A DNA stretch of 64,000 bases from Hordeum vulgare subsp. vulgare (Eukaryota > Streptophyta > Magnoliopsida > Poales > Poaceae): positions 551,989,763 through 552,053,762 of the forward strand of contig NC_058524.1 of the NCBI RefSeq assembly GCF_904849725.1, given 5' to 3'. Below the pieces are notes generated by a model that had not been told where the DNA came from, did no database searches, and saw nothing but the letters and a program-made list of their open reading frames with translations. A program made the translations under genes and the position numbers. Below, one piece after another: positions 12,501 through 24,517 of the stretch (positions are counted from its first letter, which is position 1; each line of letters starts with the position of its first letter).

Positions 12501-14639
12501 CAATTTCAGAGTGAAGTTGAAGATCGTCGTGACAAGAGGATAATATGTCTATGATGCGATCATGGAGGTAAATATCTGAGTTGTGAGTTTGGTATACATT
12601 TAAGACAATGTGGAAATTGTTTCACACCTAATGCCACCTGGAACACCGTAGTGTGATGGTGTGTCCGAATGTCGTAGCCGCACCCTATTAGATATGGTGC
12701 ATACTATGATGTCTCTTAGCGGATTACCACTATTATTTTAGGGTTATGCATCGGAGACAATAACATTCACTTTAAATAGGGCACCACATAGTTCTGTTGA
12801 GATGACACCGTATGAACTATGGTTTGGAGAAACCTAAGCTATCGTTTCTTAAAGTTTGGGGCTACAATGCTTATGTCAAAAGGCTTCGGCCTGATAAGAT
12901 CGAACCCAAAGCGGATAAATGCATCTTCATAGGATACCCAAAATAGTTGGGTATTCCTCCTACCTCAGATCCAGAAGCAAAGTGTTTTATTTCAGGAAAC
13001 GGGTCCTCTCTCGAGAAAGAGTTTCTCTCGAAACAATTGAGTGGGAGGATGGTGGAACTTGATGAGGTTATTGAACCAACACTTCAACCAGAGAGAAGAA
13101 GGGCGCATGAAGCTGTTCCTGTGGCACCTACCTCAGTTGAAGTGGAAGTCGATGATGGTGATCATGAAGCTTCAGATCAAGTTACTACCAAACCTCGTAG
13201 GTCGACAAGGATACACGCTACTATAGAATGGTGCGGTAATCCTGTCTTGGAGGTCATATTGTTGGACAACAATGAACCTACGAGCTATGGAGAAGCAATG
13301 GTGGGCCCCAATTCCGACAAATGGCTGGAGGCCATGAAATCCGAGAGAGGATCCATGTATGAAAACAAAGTGTGGACTTTGGAAGAACTACTTGATGGTC
13401 ATGAGACTGTTAAGTACAGATGGACCTTTAAAAGGAAGACAGACGATGATGTTGAATGTCAGCATTTAAGAAAAGCTCGACTTGTTGCAAAGAGATTTCT
13501 GACAAGTTCAAAGAGTTGACTATGATGGTACTTTCTCACTCATAGTGATGCTAAAAGTCTGTTGGAATTATGTTAGCAGTTGCTGCATCTTAGAGATGGA
13601 TGTCAAAACATTGTTTCCATGACGGTTTCCTTGAGGAAAGGTTTTATGTGATACAACCGGAAGGTTTTTTTGATCATAAGGATGCTAACAAGTATGCAAG
13701 CTCTAGCGATCCTTCTAAGGGCTAGAGTAAGCATCTCGGAGTTGGAATATGCGCTTTGATGAGATGATCAAAGCTTTTGGGTTTATACAAAGTTTATGAG
13801 GAACTTGTATTTCCAAGGAAGTGAGTGGGAGCACTATAAAATTTCTGATGAGTATATGTGGTTGACATATTCTTGATCGGAAATGATGTAGAATTTCTAG
13901 AAAGCATATAGGGTTGTTTGAAGAGGTGTTTTCAAAGGAAAAACCTAGATGAAGCTCTTGAACATTGAGCATCAAGCTCTATAGATATAGATCAAGATGC
14001 TTGATAAAAGATTCAATGAAATGCATGCCTTACCAAGTTTTTGAAGGAGTTCAAAATAGATCGGCAAAGAAGGAGTTCTTTGCTGTGTTGTAATGTGTGA
14101 ATTTGAGTAAGACACAAAGCTCGACCACGACATAAAAAAGGAGAAAGGATGAAGGTTGTCCCCTATGCCTTAGCCATAGGCTCTATAGTATGCTATGTTG
14201 TGTACCGCACCTAATGTGTGCCTTGCCATGAGTCTGTCAAGCGGTACAAAGGTGATCCAGGAATGGATTAATGGACAACAGTCAAAATTTATCCTTAGTA
14301 ACTAGTGGACTAAGGAATTTTTCTCAATTATGGAGGTGATAAAAGAGTTCGTCGTAAAGAGTTACGTCGATGAAAGCTTTGACACTAATCCAAATCACTT
14401 TGAGTAGTAAACCGGATTCGTATAGTGGAGCGGTCATTTGAAATAGTTCCAAATAGCACGTAGTAGAAGCATCTACACGATGACATAGAGATTTTTAAAT
14501 CACACACGGATCTGAAAGGTTCACACCCGTTGACTAAAAACCTCTCTCAAAAGCAAGACATGATCAAACCCCAGAACTTTATGGGTGTTAGATCCATCAA
14601 AATCACATAGTGATGTGAACTAGATTATTGACTCTAGTG
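9586..14639 (+). pseudogene. Copia B gag-pol relic
   Basis: A plus-strand Copia polyprotein broken by many stops. A gag piece is at 11140-11343 (VLRLSGYCSRLNRVGVDLP). Zinc-knuckle and protease remains follow near 11540-11720, and an integrase region at about 12160-12900. The longest open stretch (12947-13519, 190 codons) covers the integrase/RT junction: SLEKEFLSKQLSGR, then NEPTSYGEAMVGPNSDKW, WTLEELLDGHETVKYRW and ARLVAKRF, which is the start of the RVT_2 reverse transcriptase. RT and RNase H remains continue to about 14600. The gene order (gag, protease, integrase, RT, RNase H) is that of Copia. No functional product is possible. Confidence 0.82.
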
Positions 14640-14651
14640 CGAGTGGGAGAC
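14640..14651 (+). other. Copia B polypurine tract
   Basis: The purine-rich GAGTGGGAGA directly precedes the 3' LTR and is the expected plus-strand primer site. Confidence 0.6.
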
Positions 14652-16414
14652 TATTGGAAATATGCCCTAGAGGCAATAATAAATTGGTTATTATTATATT
14701 ACCTTGTTCATGATGATCGTTTATTACCCATGCTATGTTTGTATTGATTGGCAACTCAAATACATGTGTGGTTACATAGACAAAACACTGTCCCTAGTGA
14801 GCCTCTAGTTGACTAGCTCGTTGATCAAAGATGATTAATGTTTCCTAGCAATAGACAAGTGTTGTCACTTGCTAACGGGATCACATCATTAGGAGAATGA
14901 TGTGATGGACAAGACCCAAACTATGAACGTAGCATGTGACCGTGTCAGTTTATTGCTACTGTTTTCTGCATGACAATGTATGTGTTCCTATGACGATGAT
15001 ATCATGCAACTCCCGAACACTGGAGTAATACCTTGTGTGTATCAAATGTCGCAACGTAACTGGGTGACTATAAAGGTGCTCTACAGGTATCTCCGAAGGT
15101 GTCTGTTGGGTTGGCGTGAATCGAGACTGGGATTTGTCACTCCGTATGACGGAGAGATATCTGGGGCCCACTCGGTAATACAACATCACAATAAGCCTTG
15201 CAAGCAATGTGACTAAGGAGTTAGACACAGGATCTTGTATTTCGAAACGAGTAAATAGATTTTCCGGTAACGATATTGAACTAGGTATGGAGATTCCGAC
15301 GATCAAATCTCGGGAAAGTAACGTACCGAAGGACAAAGGGAACATCATACGGGATTAACTGAATCCTTGACACAGAGGTTCAACCGATAGAGATCTTCGT
15401 AGAATATGTAGGAGCCAATAGGGACATCAAGGTCCCGCTATTGGTTATTGGCCGGAGAGTGTCTCGTTCATGTCTGCATAGTTCTCGAACCCGCAGGGTC
15501 TCCCCACTTAAGGTTTGGTGACGATTTGGTATTAATGAGTTATGTGTGGTAGTAACCGAAAGTTGTTCGGAGTGCTGGATGAGATCCCGGGCGTCACGAG
15601 GAGCTCCGACATGGTCCGGGGGTAAAGATTTATATATGGGAAGTCATATTTTGGCTACTAGAAAAGTTTTGGTTTTTCCGATATTGTACCAAGAAGCTTC
15701 TAGAAGATTCCAAAAACTTACGGAGGAGGCCGGAAGTCCACCAAGGGTTCCACCACATCCCAAGGGAGCCGTTGTGGACTTATTGGGCCAAGAACACGAG
15801 TCCCTCAAGGCCCATGCAGTTGGGAAAGGTGGAAAGTCGACCTTTGTATGTAAGGGAAGGAAGATGACTAGGATTCCACCTCCTCTCCCCTTGGCTGTGC
15901 CCTAGGGCTTGGAGGGGCTGTTCTCCACGCCCCTCGACCTATATATAGAGAGGAGGGAGAGCCCCAAGAGCACACATGAAGCCCGTGGAGCCCCTCTCCC
16001 TCCCTAGATCATTTTCTCCTCCGTTCGCGGTTTCGGTAGCGCTAGGCGTAGCCCTGTCGAGATAGCATCACCACCGGTGCCACCATGCCGTCGTGTTGCC
16101 GGAGAACTCACCTACTGCTCCACCCTCGCTCGCTGGATCGAGGAGGCGGAGACGTCATCGAGCTGTACGTGTGCTGAACGCGGAGGTGCCGTCCGTTCGG
16201 CACTAGATTGGGATGCATCTTGATGAGATCGCGGGACGAGCTGCGATGTAGATCGAAACATGTTCCACTACATCAACCGCATTATATACGCTTCTGCTTA
16301 GCAATCTACAAGGGTATGTAGTTTCAATCTCTCCTCTCGTAGATGATCATCACCATGTATAGGTATTGCGTGTGCGTAGGAAATTTTTTGTTTCCCATGC
16401 AACGTTCCCCAACA
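14652..16414 (+). repeat. Copia B 3' LTR
   Basis: 1763 bp, from TATTGGAAATATG (first dinucleotide mutated from TG) to ...CGTTCCCCAACA. It keeps the segment near 16054-16162 that the 5' LTR has lost. Confidence 0.92.
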
Positions 16415-17122
16415 CTTCCAAGGAAGGATCTTCGTGACGCTGAGGTGGTTGGTCGGTAGCTCGCTGGTCTCAAGTTCCTCTAGTTTTGCTAATCTTGGAC
16501 CGAGCTTCTACATTTCGGTTGCTTCCTATTTTTTCTTTCTTTGTCGGCTTCTATAACCATCGTTGTCGGGAAACCCATGCACCCATGGAACGGAGCCTGA
16601 TGTGCCTCGTGTTTGTCCCAGGTGTTTAGGATTACGGAGGGCTTGTGTCGGCCCGTCCTTGTCTCTGTCAGGAATGAACGTCCCTTCCTGAAGCTTTGTA
16701 ATGGGTATTTCCAGTTCTTCGTTCGTCCAAACACACTTCCCTGATTCTCGGTCCAAAGTTCCCCCAACCCCGAAGAACCAAGTCCTTGACCAATCTGGCC
16801 AGTTCAATATCGCTGGTTGGACCCATTTATGAAGCAGGTCTTGCTCAACTTCGTACCTCAACGGACGAGCTTTCTTGTAGCCACCTGACCCCGTGGAATG
16901 GTGATACTTCTTCAATGCAACATTTCGCTTGTATGTCTCCGACCTTTGCTTAACCGTGTTCAATTTCTTGTAGGCCACAAATGCGGGCCAGTGATCTCTG
17001 ATCTTCTCATATTTACCGATGAACTCTGCAGTCTTAGCTTTCTTGACAAACTTTGTGTTCAAATGTTTCCTCTAGTTATTGAATAGTTCTTCCATCTTCT
17101 TAAGAGAAAACGCCTTGACCTT
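16415..17122 (-). pseudogene. CACTA-1 ORF, central part (Ptta/En/Spm transposase domain)
   Basis: The minus-strand frame from 17122 begins VKAFSLKKMEELFNN and, after a stop at that point, continues from 17062 for 178 codons. Conserved stretches include GKYEKIRDHWPAFVAYK, KKYHHSTGSGGYKKARP, the W-rich PDWSRTWFFGVGGTL and VPWVHGFPDNDGYRSRQRKK. This is the core of the plant Ptta/En/Spm family (Pfam Transposase_24 type, by recall). The frame ends at 16526; a frame change is needed to reach the reading frame at the Copia B insertion site. The right edge is the TSD of Gypsy C. It is a dead fragment. Confidence 0.82.
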
Positions 17123-18652
17123 TGCTATGGAGACAGAAATCCTTCTGTCGTCTCTTGAGCTTGCGTTGGTTTTTCCCTTGAAGAGGAAAGGGCGATGCAG
17201 CACAGGAGGAGTTAGTATTTCCCTCAGTTTGAGAACCAAGGTATCAATCCAGTAGGAGAATCGCGTCAAGTCCAGAGTACCTGCACAAACACAAAAGAGC
17301 TTCCACCCAACGCTATAAAGGGGTTGTCAATCCCTTCAAGATTGATTGCAAAGTGAGATCTGAAGGCGGAAAGTGCAACGAAGTAAAACTGTAAGGCTGA
17401 AAATATGGTGTGAAGTAGACCCGGGGGCCATAGTGTTCACTAGAGGCTTCTCTCAAAATAGCAAATATTACGGTGGGTGAACAAATTACTGTCGGGCAAT
17501 TGATAGAACCGCGCAAAGTCATGACGATATCTAAGGTAATGATCATACATATAGGCATCACGTCCGAGACAAGTAAACCGATACTTTCTGCATCTACTAC
17601 TATTACTCCACACATCGACTGCTATCCAGCATGCATCTAGTGTATTGAGTTCATGACGAATAGAGTAACGCCTTAAGCAAGATGACATGATGTAGAGGGA
17701 TAAACTCAAACCAATGATGAAAAACCCATCTTTTTACCCTTGATGGCAACAACACGATGCGTGCCTCGCTACCCCTTCTGTCATTGGGTGAGGTCACCGC
17801 ACGGTATGAACCCAAAACCAAGCACTTTTCCCATTACAAGAATCATAGATCAAGTTGGCTAAACAAAACCCACAACTCGAAGAGAATTACAAGTATATGA
17901 AATCATGCATATAAGAGATCAGAAGAAACTCAAATAAGATTCATAGTTAATCTGATCATAAATCCACAAGTCATCGGATCTCGACAAACACACCGCAAAA
18001 TAAGATTACATCGGATAGATCTCTATGAAGATCATGGAGAACTTTGTATTGAAGATCCAAGAGAGAGAAGAAGCCATCTAGCTACTAGCTATGGACCCGT
18101 AGGTCTATGGTGAACTACTCACGCATCATCGGAGAGGTCATGGTATTGATGAAGAAGCCCTCCGTATCCGAATCCCCCCTCCGGCAGCACACCAGAGCGT
18201 GCCCCAGATGGGATCTTGCGGAGACAGAGGCTTGCGGCGGCGGAAAAGTATTTTCGTGGATCTCCTGATTTTACTGGGATTTTAGGGAATTTATAGGAGA
18301 AGGAGCGAGGGAAGGGGAGGCTCAGGGAGCCCACAAGCCTGGGAGGCACGGGCCCCCCTGGCCGCGCCATGAGGGCTTGTGGCCTCCCCCAGGACTCCGT
18401 GCCTTGGTTCCCAAACTTTCTGCGTATCTTCTGTTCCGGAAAAATTCTTTTCGGAAGTTTTATTCCGTTTGGACTCCGTTTGAAATCCTCCTCTGAAAAG
18501 GGTCAAAAACACGGAAAAATAGGAACTGGCACTTGGCTCTGAGTTAATAAGTTAGTCCCAAAAAAGATATAAAAGGCATACAAAACATCCAAAGTTTGAC
18601 AAGATAATAGCATGAAACCATCAAAAATTATAGATACGTTGGAGACGTATCA
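17123..18652 (-). repeat. Gypsy C 3' LTR
   Basis: About 1.5 kb. On the minus strand it begins TGATACGTCTCCAACG at 18652 and ends ...CTCCATAGCA at 17123. It includes GGCCCCCGGGTCTAC, GTGTTTGTCGAGATCCG and other stretches also seen in LTRs G, I and K. Confidence 0.88.
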
Positions 18653-18668
18653 AGCATCCCCAAGCTTA
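18653..18668 (-). other. Gypsy C polypurine tract
   Basis: The minus strand reads TTAAGCTTGGGGATGC immediately before the 3' LTR start, the typical plus-strand primer position of this Gypsy group. Confidence 0.65.
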
Positions 18669-20259
18669 ACTCCTGCTCGTCCTCGAGCAGGGAAGTGATA
18701 AAGACTGAATTTTTGATGTGGAATGCTACCTAACATAGTTGTCCTTTGTAACTTCTTTCATGTGACATGAATGTTCAGATCCGGAAGATTCAAAACAATA
18801 GTTTGCTATTGACAAGAAAACAATAATACTTCAAGCAAACTAGCAAGGTAATCATGAACTTTTGAAATAACAAGGCCAAAGAAAGTTATCCCTACAAAAT
18901 CATATAGTCTGGCTATGCTCCATCATCCCCACACAACTAATTTAAATCATGCACAACCCTGGTATTGGCCAAGTAAATTTTTTTGCACTCTTACTTTCTC
19001 AAACCTTTTACAACTATCACGCAATACATGAGTGTGAGCCATGGATATAGCACTATAGGTGGAATAGAGTGTGGTGGTGGTTGTGAGAGAAAAAAGGAGG
19101 AGATGGTCACATTGACTCAGTGTATCAAAGGGTTATGGAGATGCCCATTAATAGATATTAATGTGAATGAGTAGGGATTGCCATACAAAGGATGCACTAG
19201 AGCTATAAGTATGTGAAAGCTCAAAAGGAGAACTAGTGGGTGTGCATCCAACTTGCTTGCTCACGAAGGCCTAGGGAAATTTGAGGAAGCCCATAATTGG
19301 AATATACAAGCCAAGTTAATAAAGATTCCCACTAGCATATGGTGGTGACGAAACGAGAGGCTCTCAATCATGAAGAACATGGTGCTATTATGAAGCACAA
19401 GTGTGGAAAAAGATAGTAGCATTGTCCCTTCTCTCTTTTTTTTTAAAAAAATTGGGCTCTTTGGCCTCTTTTTTTTATTGTGGGCCACTTTGGCCTCTTT
19501 TTTTACTTTTTTTTATTTTCTCACATGGGAGAATGCATCAATAATGATGATCATCACACTTTTATTTACTCATAGCTCAAAGCTTAGAACGATGATGACT
19601 CTATAGGAAATGCCTCCAGCAGTGTACCAGGATGTGCAACGATCTAGCTTGCGTATGACGTTGAAACATCTCGCTAGCTATGTTACGATCATGCAATGGC
19701 AATATGAGAGTGACGGCACAAGTCATGAGACGAAACGGTGGGAGCTGCATGGAAATATATCTTGGAATGGCTATGAAAATGCCATAGTAGGTAGGTATGG
19801 TGGTTGTTTTGAGGAAGGAACATGGTGGGTTTGTGTACCAGCGAAAATTGCGCGGTACTAGAGAGGCTAGCAATGGTGGAAGGTGAAAGTGCATCTATAC
19901 CATGGACTCACATTGGTCATGAAGAACTCACATACTTGTTGCGAAAGTTTTTATTAGTAATCGAAACAAAGTGCTAAACGCATACTCCTAGGCGAAGGGT
20001 TGGTAGGTGTTAACCATCGCGCGATCCCGACCGCAACATAAAGGATGACAATCAATAGATCAATTATGCTCCAACTTCCTAACATAGCCGTTCACCATAC
20101 GTGCATGTTACGGGAACACTAACTTCAACACAAGTATCTCTAAATTCACAACACCCTACTAACATAACTCTTAATATTACCAAATCCACGTCTCAAAACT
20201 AACTGAGAGGAATCAAAACTTCTCTTTTTACTCAATGCACATGAAGATGGAGGTTTTTG
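18669..20259. other. Gypsy C non-coding interior, left part
   Basis: No supported gene. It contains homopolymer-rich DNA (T/A tracts around 19435-19515) and only short open frames. In this element type this is the long untranslated stretch between gag-like ORF and 3' LTR. It ends at the hAT duplication GGTTTTTG (20252-20259). Confidence 0.5.
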
Positions 20260-21533
20260 CAGTGGCACACCCAGGATTTGGGAAAGACCGGGCTAATTTC
20301 TATTGCCCCAAAACTATGAAAAAAATTACCTCCTAATTCCTTCTCAATAACATAGTATATTAGCAAAAACACACTAATGCATATATGGAGTTTTGACGTG
20401 ATACATTAGTTCAATAATAGGAGAAGCATAAAAAAATGCGTTGGCATAATGGCATAATCAATACGCAGTGTTAATACCTAAATAAATAAGCTTTTGCTCC
20501 CATCCTAGCCTACCATTTCTTCATCAATAATAGGAGAAGAACTAGAACCTACACAGATAATAAAAAATAATCAAGAAATAATACAGATAAATATATGATA
20601 CATAGTTGTATTGGCAAGAGCTAACATACTAGTAGCTACACGTGGTAGTTGTTTCTTGCGTGACCCCATACTTTGGAAAAACTCCAAAATCTCATCGCTC
20701 TCCTCTTGGCTGCTAGTGCTAGTGTTATCATCTTCTGGTTCTGGATTAGCAACAATGTGAGGACTAAGTTGTTGCTGTTGGGGAGGGACTGTATGTTCAG
20801 GAACCGTCCCACTGCCATCAACAGTCGTACCGGATTATTGAGCATGAGAAGATTGACTCGAATTGGCAACTTGTGAAACAGACCGAAAATAAGATGATAC
20901 GAGTCTTGATGAAAAAGGATTTGCCCTCTTTGTCCCCTTCATTTTTCTGTAATTGGACGGACTAAAATTAGTTCTCTACCAGTCTACCTAATCAGGCAAT
21001 CAAATATATACCAGAATTGAACTTCCGTTCTTTATAGTTCATACCTTGTTCAGTTCAGTTGTGCTGACTCCCTGGATGCGTGTACGTACTGGCAGGCGGT
21101 AGCGTATCGGTGAGTTCAGGTCTGGAACCACGCGAGTTCAAGACAGGGCGAGCAGCGCAGGTGAGTCTCCGTCGGCGGTGGCGGCGCGATCAACTCGAGA
21201 GAGCGGCATGCCGGCGGCCACTGGGCGGTGACGAGATTTAGATCGATGGCGGTTAATTCGCTGCCGAGAAACGAATGTGAAAAGGCAAGCAACGAGCTGA
21301 CTCCCCGGCGAAACGGATCGTACGTGCTAGGAGTTGTTCGGTTCAGTTTTTTTCTGATTACAACGCTAGCTTTGGTGGTCTTTAGGATTAGTCCCGGTTA
21401 ATCTGGCCCAAGGACACGGGCTTTTCTTTATATAGACAGAAATTTCACAGAAATATACAAGACATATACTTATACTAGGAGGGCTACGACCGGGGCTGTA
21501 GCCCGGGCTTCCCGGCACGTAGATCCGCCCCTG
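20260..21533 (-). mobile_element. hAT element nested in Gypsy C
   Basis: An 8-bp duplication GGTTTTTG flanks it at 20252-20259 and 21534-21541. The ends are CAGTGGCACACCCAGG on the left and, reverse-complemented on the right, CAGGGGCGGATCTACG, imperfect inverted repeats with the CAG(T/G)GGC start usual for hAT. It is about 1.27 kb, far shorter than an autonomous copy, and holds the N-terminal exon of a hAT-type protein on the minus strand. It is therefore a deletion derivative. Confidence 0.85.
20640..20942 (-). pseudogene. hAT TTF-type/ZMYM1-like transposase, N-terminal fragment
   Basis: The start codon is at 20942-20940 on the minus strand. The frame begins MKGTKRANPFSSRL and continues SVSQVANSSQSSHAQ, meets a TAA, and then continues open: TVPEHTVPPQQQQLSPH, ending NTSTSSQEESDE and LEFFQSMGSRKKQLPR. 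The low-complexity Q/S-rich leader followed by acidic sequence matches what I recall of grass hAT proteins with a TTF-type zinc finger. The zinc finger, the catalytic region and the dimerisation domain are absent. The assignment is from memory of the family and the surrounding hAT ends. Confidence 0.6.
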
Positions 21534-21541
21534 GGTTTTTG

Positions 21542-22604
21542 TATCCTCTTTGGGTATCTATCACCTTTGGGACTACTTTCATAGCACAAGCCAACTACCA
21601 AGTCACGCACCGATGTGCTCTAAAAGATCTAAGTGAAGCACATAGAGCAAAATTATCTAGCTCAAAAGATATAAGTGAAGTACGATGAGCATTCTAGCAA
21701 AATCACGATGAGTGCATGTCTCTCTCAAAAGGTGTGCAGCAAGGATGATTGTGACACAACAAAAAGAAAAGACTCCTACGATGCAAGACGCTCCAAGCAA
21801 AACACATATCATGTGGTGAATAAAAATATAGTTCCAAGTAATGTTACCGATGGATTGAAGACGAAAGAGGGGATGCCTTCCCGGGGCATCCCCAAGCTTA
21901 GGCTTTTTGGTGTCCTTGAATTTGGCTTGGGATGCCTTGGGCATCCCCATGCTTGAGCTCTTTCCACTCTTTATCCCTTTGTCCATGAGAACATCACCCA
22001 AAACTTGAAAACTCCACAACACAAAACTTAAACACAAACTCGTGATATCATTAGCACAAGAAAACAAACTACCACCTCTTTAGGTACTGTAGCAATCTTG
22101 ATTTCTATTTATATTGGTGTTAGATTACTGTATTCTCACTTTTCCATGACTAGTACCCCCCGATACTATCCATAGTTTCATCAAAACAAGCAACCAACTC
22201 AACAAAAACAGAATCTGTCAAAAACAGACCAGTGTGTAGCAATCTGTATACTTCGTATACTTCTGGTACCTCAAAAATTCTGAAACATTACGACTGCGTG
22301 GGAAAAGGCATATCAACCATCAGAAAAATGAATCAACTCAAAATATCTTTCTGAATAAAAATGAAAAATAATCTCGTGAGCAAAAAGTTTCTGTCTTTTT
22401 CCAGCAGGATCAATCTACCATCACCAAGACTAGTCATAAAGGTTTTGCTTGGCTCAAACACAAAAAGAAACACAAAAGACACTATCATAACAGGATTATG
22501 ATGGTGTGGACGCAACAAAGCAGAAAGAAAAAGATAAATTCATTGGGTTGCCTCCCAACAAGCGCTATTGTTTAACGCCCTTAGCTAGGCATAAAGCGAT
22601 AGAA
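21542..22604. other. Gypsy C non-coding interior, right part
   Basis: No supported gene. Near 21875-21955 there is a short direct repeat of GGGGCATCCCCAAGCTT-like text (GGGCATCCCCATGCTT), which resembles the polypurine-tract neighbourhood on the opposite strand. Other open frames here are short and unrecognised. Confidence 0.45.
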
Positions 22605-23306
22605 TCACGTATCACCGTCTTTGGTGCTCAAACCATAAGTAGCGTGGTCACTCATCATCTTAAGATCTTCATCTTTCTTACTAGATGATTCACCACTATT
22701 TTTAGGAACAAAAACATACTTGGTGACCTTATTGTGGGCAAAATTTGGAGTATTCTGCACAGCGGCAAAAGCGGAACCCAAGTTGGTTATAACATCCTCT
22801 AGTTTGCCAATCCTAGCGGAGCCATGACCTAGTTTTTCGTTAACTCTGGGTTCCTTCTCCTCTAAATTTTTCAAAACCATTCCCACCTTGGATCCGCACT
22901 GAGTGATTTGATTTCGGATCTTTTTATCCAAATTCTCAATAAGTTCGATTGTAGCAACTTTATTTTCAATGACATCCAACCTACGCATCACATGTTCCAG
23001 AGTTAAGGTAGTTCCATTAACCATGAGTGGGGGTGAGCCTACCAAATTTATTACAGCTCCGTAAGAATCAACGGTATGGCTACCCAAGAAATTTACGCCT
23101 ACGATGGTGTCAAGAATATACCTATTCCAAGGAGAAATACCCACATAAAAACTGCGAAGCACGACGGTAGTAGATTGCTTATGAGTAGATCTACTCTGAG
23201 CATTGCAAATCCTATACAAAGCGTCCTTTAAATTTTCTTCCTCAATTTGTTTGAAATTGAGAACTTCGTTCTCGGGAGTATAGTTCGAAGTGGTGGATCT
23301 AGCCAT
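22605..23306 (-). CDS. Gypsy C gag-like ORF
   Basis: I chose the start MARSTTSNYTPENEVLNF (23306) rather than the upstream in-frame Met at 23480, because the 58 residues before it look like translated leader (hydrophobic, F/S-rich). The product is about 233 residues. It contains LKDALYRICNAQSRSTHK, a leucine-rich predicted coiled-coil (HVMRRLDVIENKVATIELIE), GKLEDVITNLGSAF and an SSSKKDEDLKMM tail. It resembles a structural-type ORF seen repeatedly in Triticeae Gypsy elements. I see no zinc knuckle or protease. The frame is open throughout, but no enzyme is encoded nearby, so the element could move only with help. Confidence 0.6.
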   Translation of the reverse strand: MARSTTSNYTPENEVLNFKQIEEENLKDALYRICNAQSRSTHKQSTTVVLRSFYVGISPWNRYILDTIVGVNFLGSHTVDSYGAVINLVGSPPLMVNGTTLTLEHVMRRLDVIENKVATIELIENLDKKIRNQITQCGSKVGMVLKNLEEKEPRVNEKLGHGSARIGKLEDVITNLGSAFAAVQNTPNFAHNKVTKYVFVPKNSGESSSKKDEDLKMMSDHATYGLSTKDGDT

Positions 23307-23509
23307 GAGGACATGTAGACTATCCCACACAAACGAACAGAAAGCGAGCGAGAGAAAAGGGCGAACAAAAAAGGAAAATGAAAAAGGCAAATATTTTTGT
23401 AAATTTTTGGTTTTTCCAGAAATGGGGGAGAGGAAAACGAGAGTCAAAAAAGGTAAATGCAAGAGATGAGTTTGCGACACTTACTTGGATGAGTTCTTGA
23501 CTTGATCCT

Positions 23510-23526
23510 CCTCGGGAACGGCGCCA
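23510..23526 (-). other. Gypsy C primer binding site
   Basis: The minus strand reads TGGCGCCGTTCCCGAGG just inside the 5' LTR, close to the Asp-tRNA complement TGGCGCCGTTGCCGG common in plant Gypsy elements. Confidence 0.65.
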
Positions 23527-23536
23527 GAAATTCTTC

Positions 23537-24517
23537 TGCTACGGCGATAGAAATCCTTCTGTCGTCTCTTGAGCTTGCGTTGATTTTTCCCTTGAAGAGG
23601 AAAGGGTGATGCAGCACAGGAGCAGTAATATTTCCCTCAGTTTGAGAACCAAGGCATCAATCCAGTAGGATAATCTCGTCAAGTCCAGAGTACCTACACA
23701 AACACAAAAGAGCTTGCACCCAACGCTATAAAGGGGTTGTCAATCCCTTCAAAATTGATTGCAAAGTGAGATCTGAAGGCGGAAAGTGCAACGAAGTAAA
23801 AGTGTAAGGCTGAAAATATGGTGTGAAGTAGACCCGGGGGCCATAGTGTTCACTAGAGGCTTCTCTCAAAATAGCAAATATTACGGTGGGTGAACAAATT
23901 ACTGTCGAGCAATTGATAGAACCACGCAAAGTCATGACGATATCTAAGGCAATGATCATACATATCGGCATTACGTCCGAGACAAGTAGACCGATACTTT
24001 CTACATCTACTACTATTACTCCACACATCGACCGCTATCCAGCATGCATCTAGTGTATTGAGTTCATGACGAATAGAGTAACGCCTTAAGCAAGATGACA
24101 TGATGTAGAGGGATAAACTCAAACCAATGATGAAAACCCCATCTTTTTACCCTTGATGGCAACAACACGATGCGTGCCTCGCTACCCCTTCTGTCACTGG
24201 GTGAGGTCACCGCATGGTATGAACCCAAAACCAAGCACTTCTCCCATTGCAAGAATCATATATCAAGTTGGCCAAACAAAACCGACAACTCGAAGAGAAT
24301 TACAAGGATATGAAATCATGCATATAAGAGATCAGAAGAAACTCAAATAAGATTCATAGATAATCTGATCATAAATCCACAATTCATAGGATCCCGACAA
24401 CCACACCGCAAAAGAAGATTACATCGGATAGATCTCCATGAAGATCATGGAGAACTTTGTATTGAAGATCCAAGAGAGAGAAGAAGCCGTCTAGCTACTA
24501 GCTATGGAGACGTATCA
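23537..24517 (-). repeat. Gypsy C 5' LTR with internal deletion
   Basis: It matches the 3' LTR from TGCTA(C/T)GG at 23537 to CTACTAGCTATGGA at 24507. It then skips about 550 bp, including the promoter part, and resumes at GACGTATCA, the LTR start. The repeat TGGA is at the junction in both parent sites. Loss of this part of the 5' LTR would have silenced the copy. Confidence 0.85.

Larger units (their letters stand above)
7910..16414 (+). mobile_element. Copia B: Angela/WIS-type LTR retrotransposon in CACTA-1
   Basis: Plus orientation, with both LTRs present. TSD CTTCC is at 7905-7909 and 16415-16419. The 5' LTR starts TGTTGGAAATATGCC and ends ...TTCCCCAACA; the 3' LTR starts TATTGGAAATATGCC (TG changed to TA). 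It is complete in structure but its polyprotein is broken by many stops and frameshifts. It lies back to back with Copia A, only 78 bp away and in the opposite orientation. Confidence 0.93.
17123..24517 (-). mobile_element. Gypsy C: pol-less LTR retrotransposon in CACTA-1
   Basis: Minus orientation. The left (3') LTR is 17123-18652 and the right (5') LTR is 23537-24517, deleted internally. The 5-bp duplication is ACCTT at 17118-17122 and TCCTT at 24518-24522 (one mismatch). Removing the element rejoins the CACTA codons ERK and VKAF in frame. The interior has one gag-like ORF and no RT, integrase or RNase H motif that I can see. It also carries a hAT insertion. The LTR begins TGATACGTCTCCAACG, the same broad LTR group as G, I and K. 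Confidence 0.88.

Noticed and set aside
17313..17709. Minus-strand frames of 89-100 codons, repeated at 23726-24122 with near-identical protein
   Set aside because: They are the same segment of the two LTRs of Gypsy C; conservation reflects LTR homology, not coding constraint.
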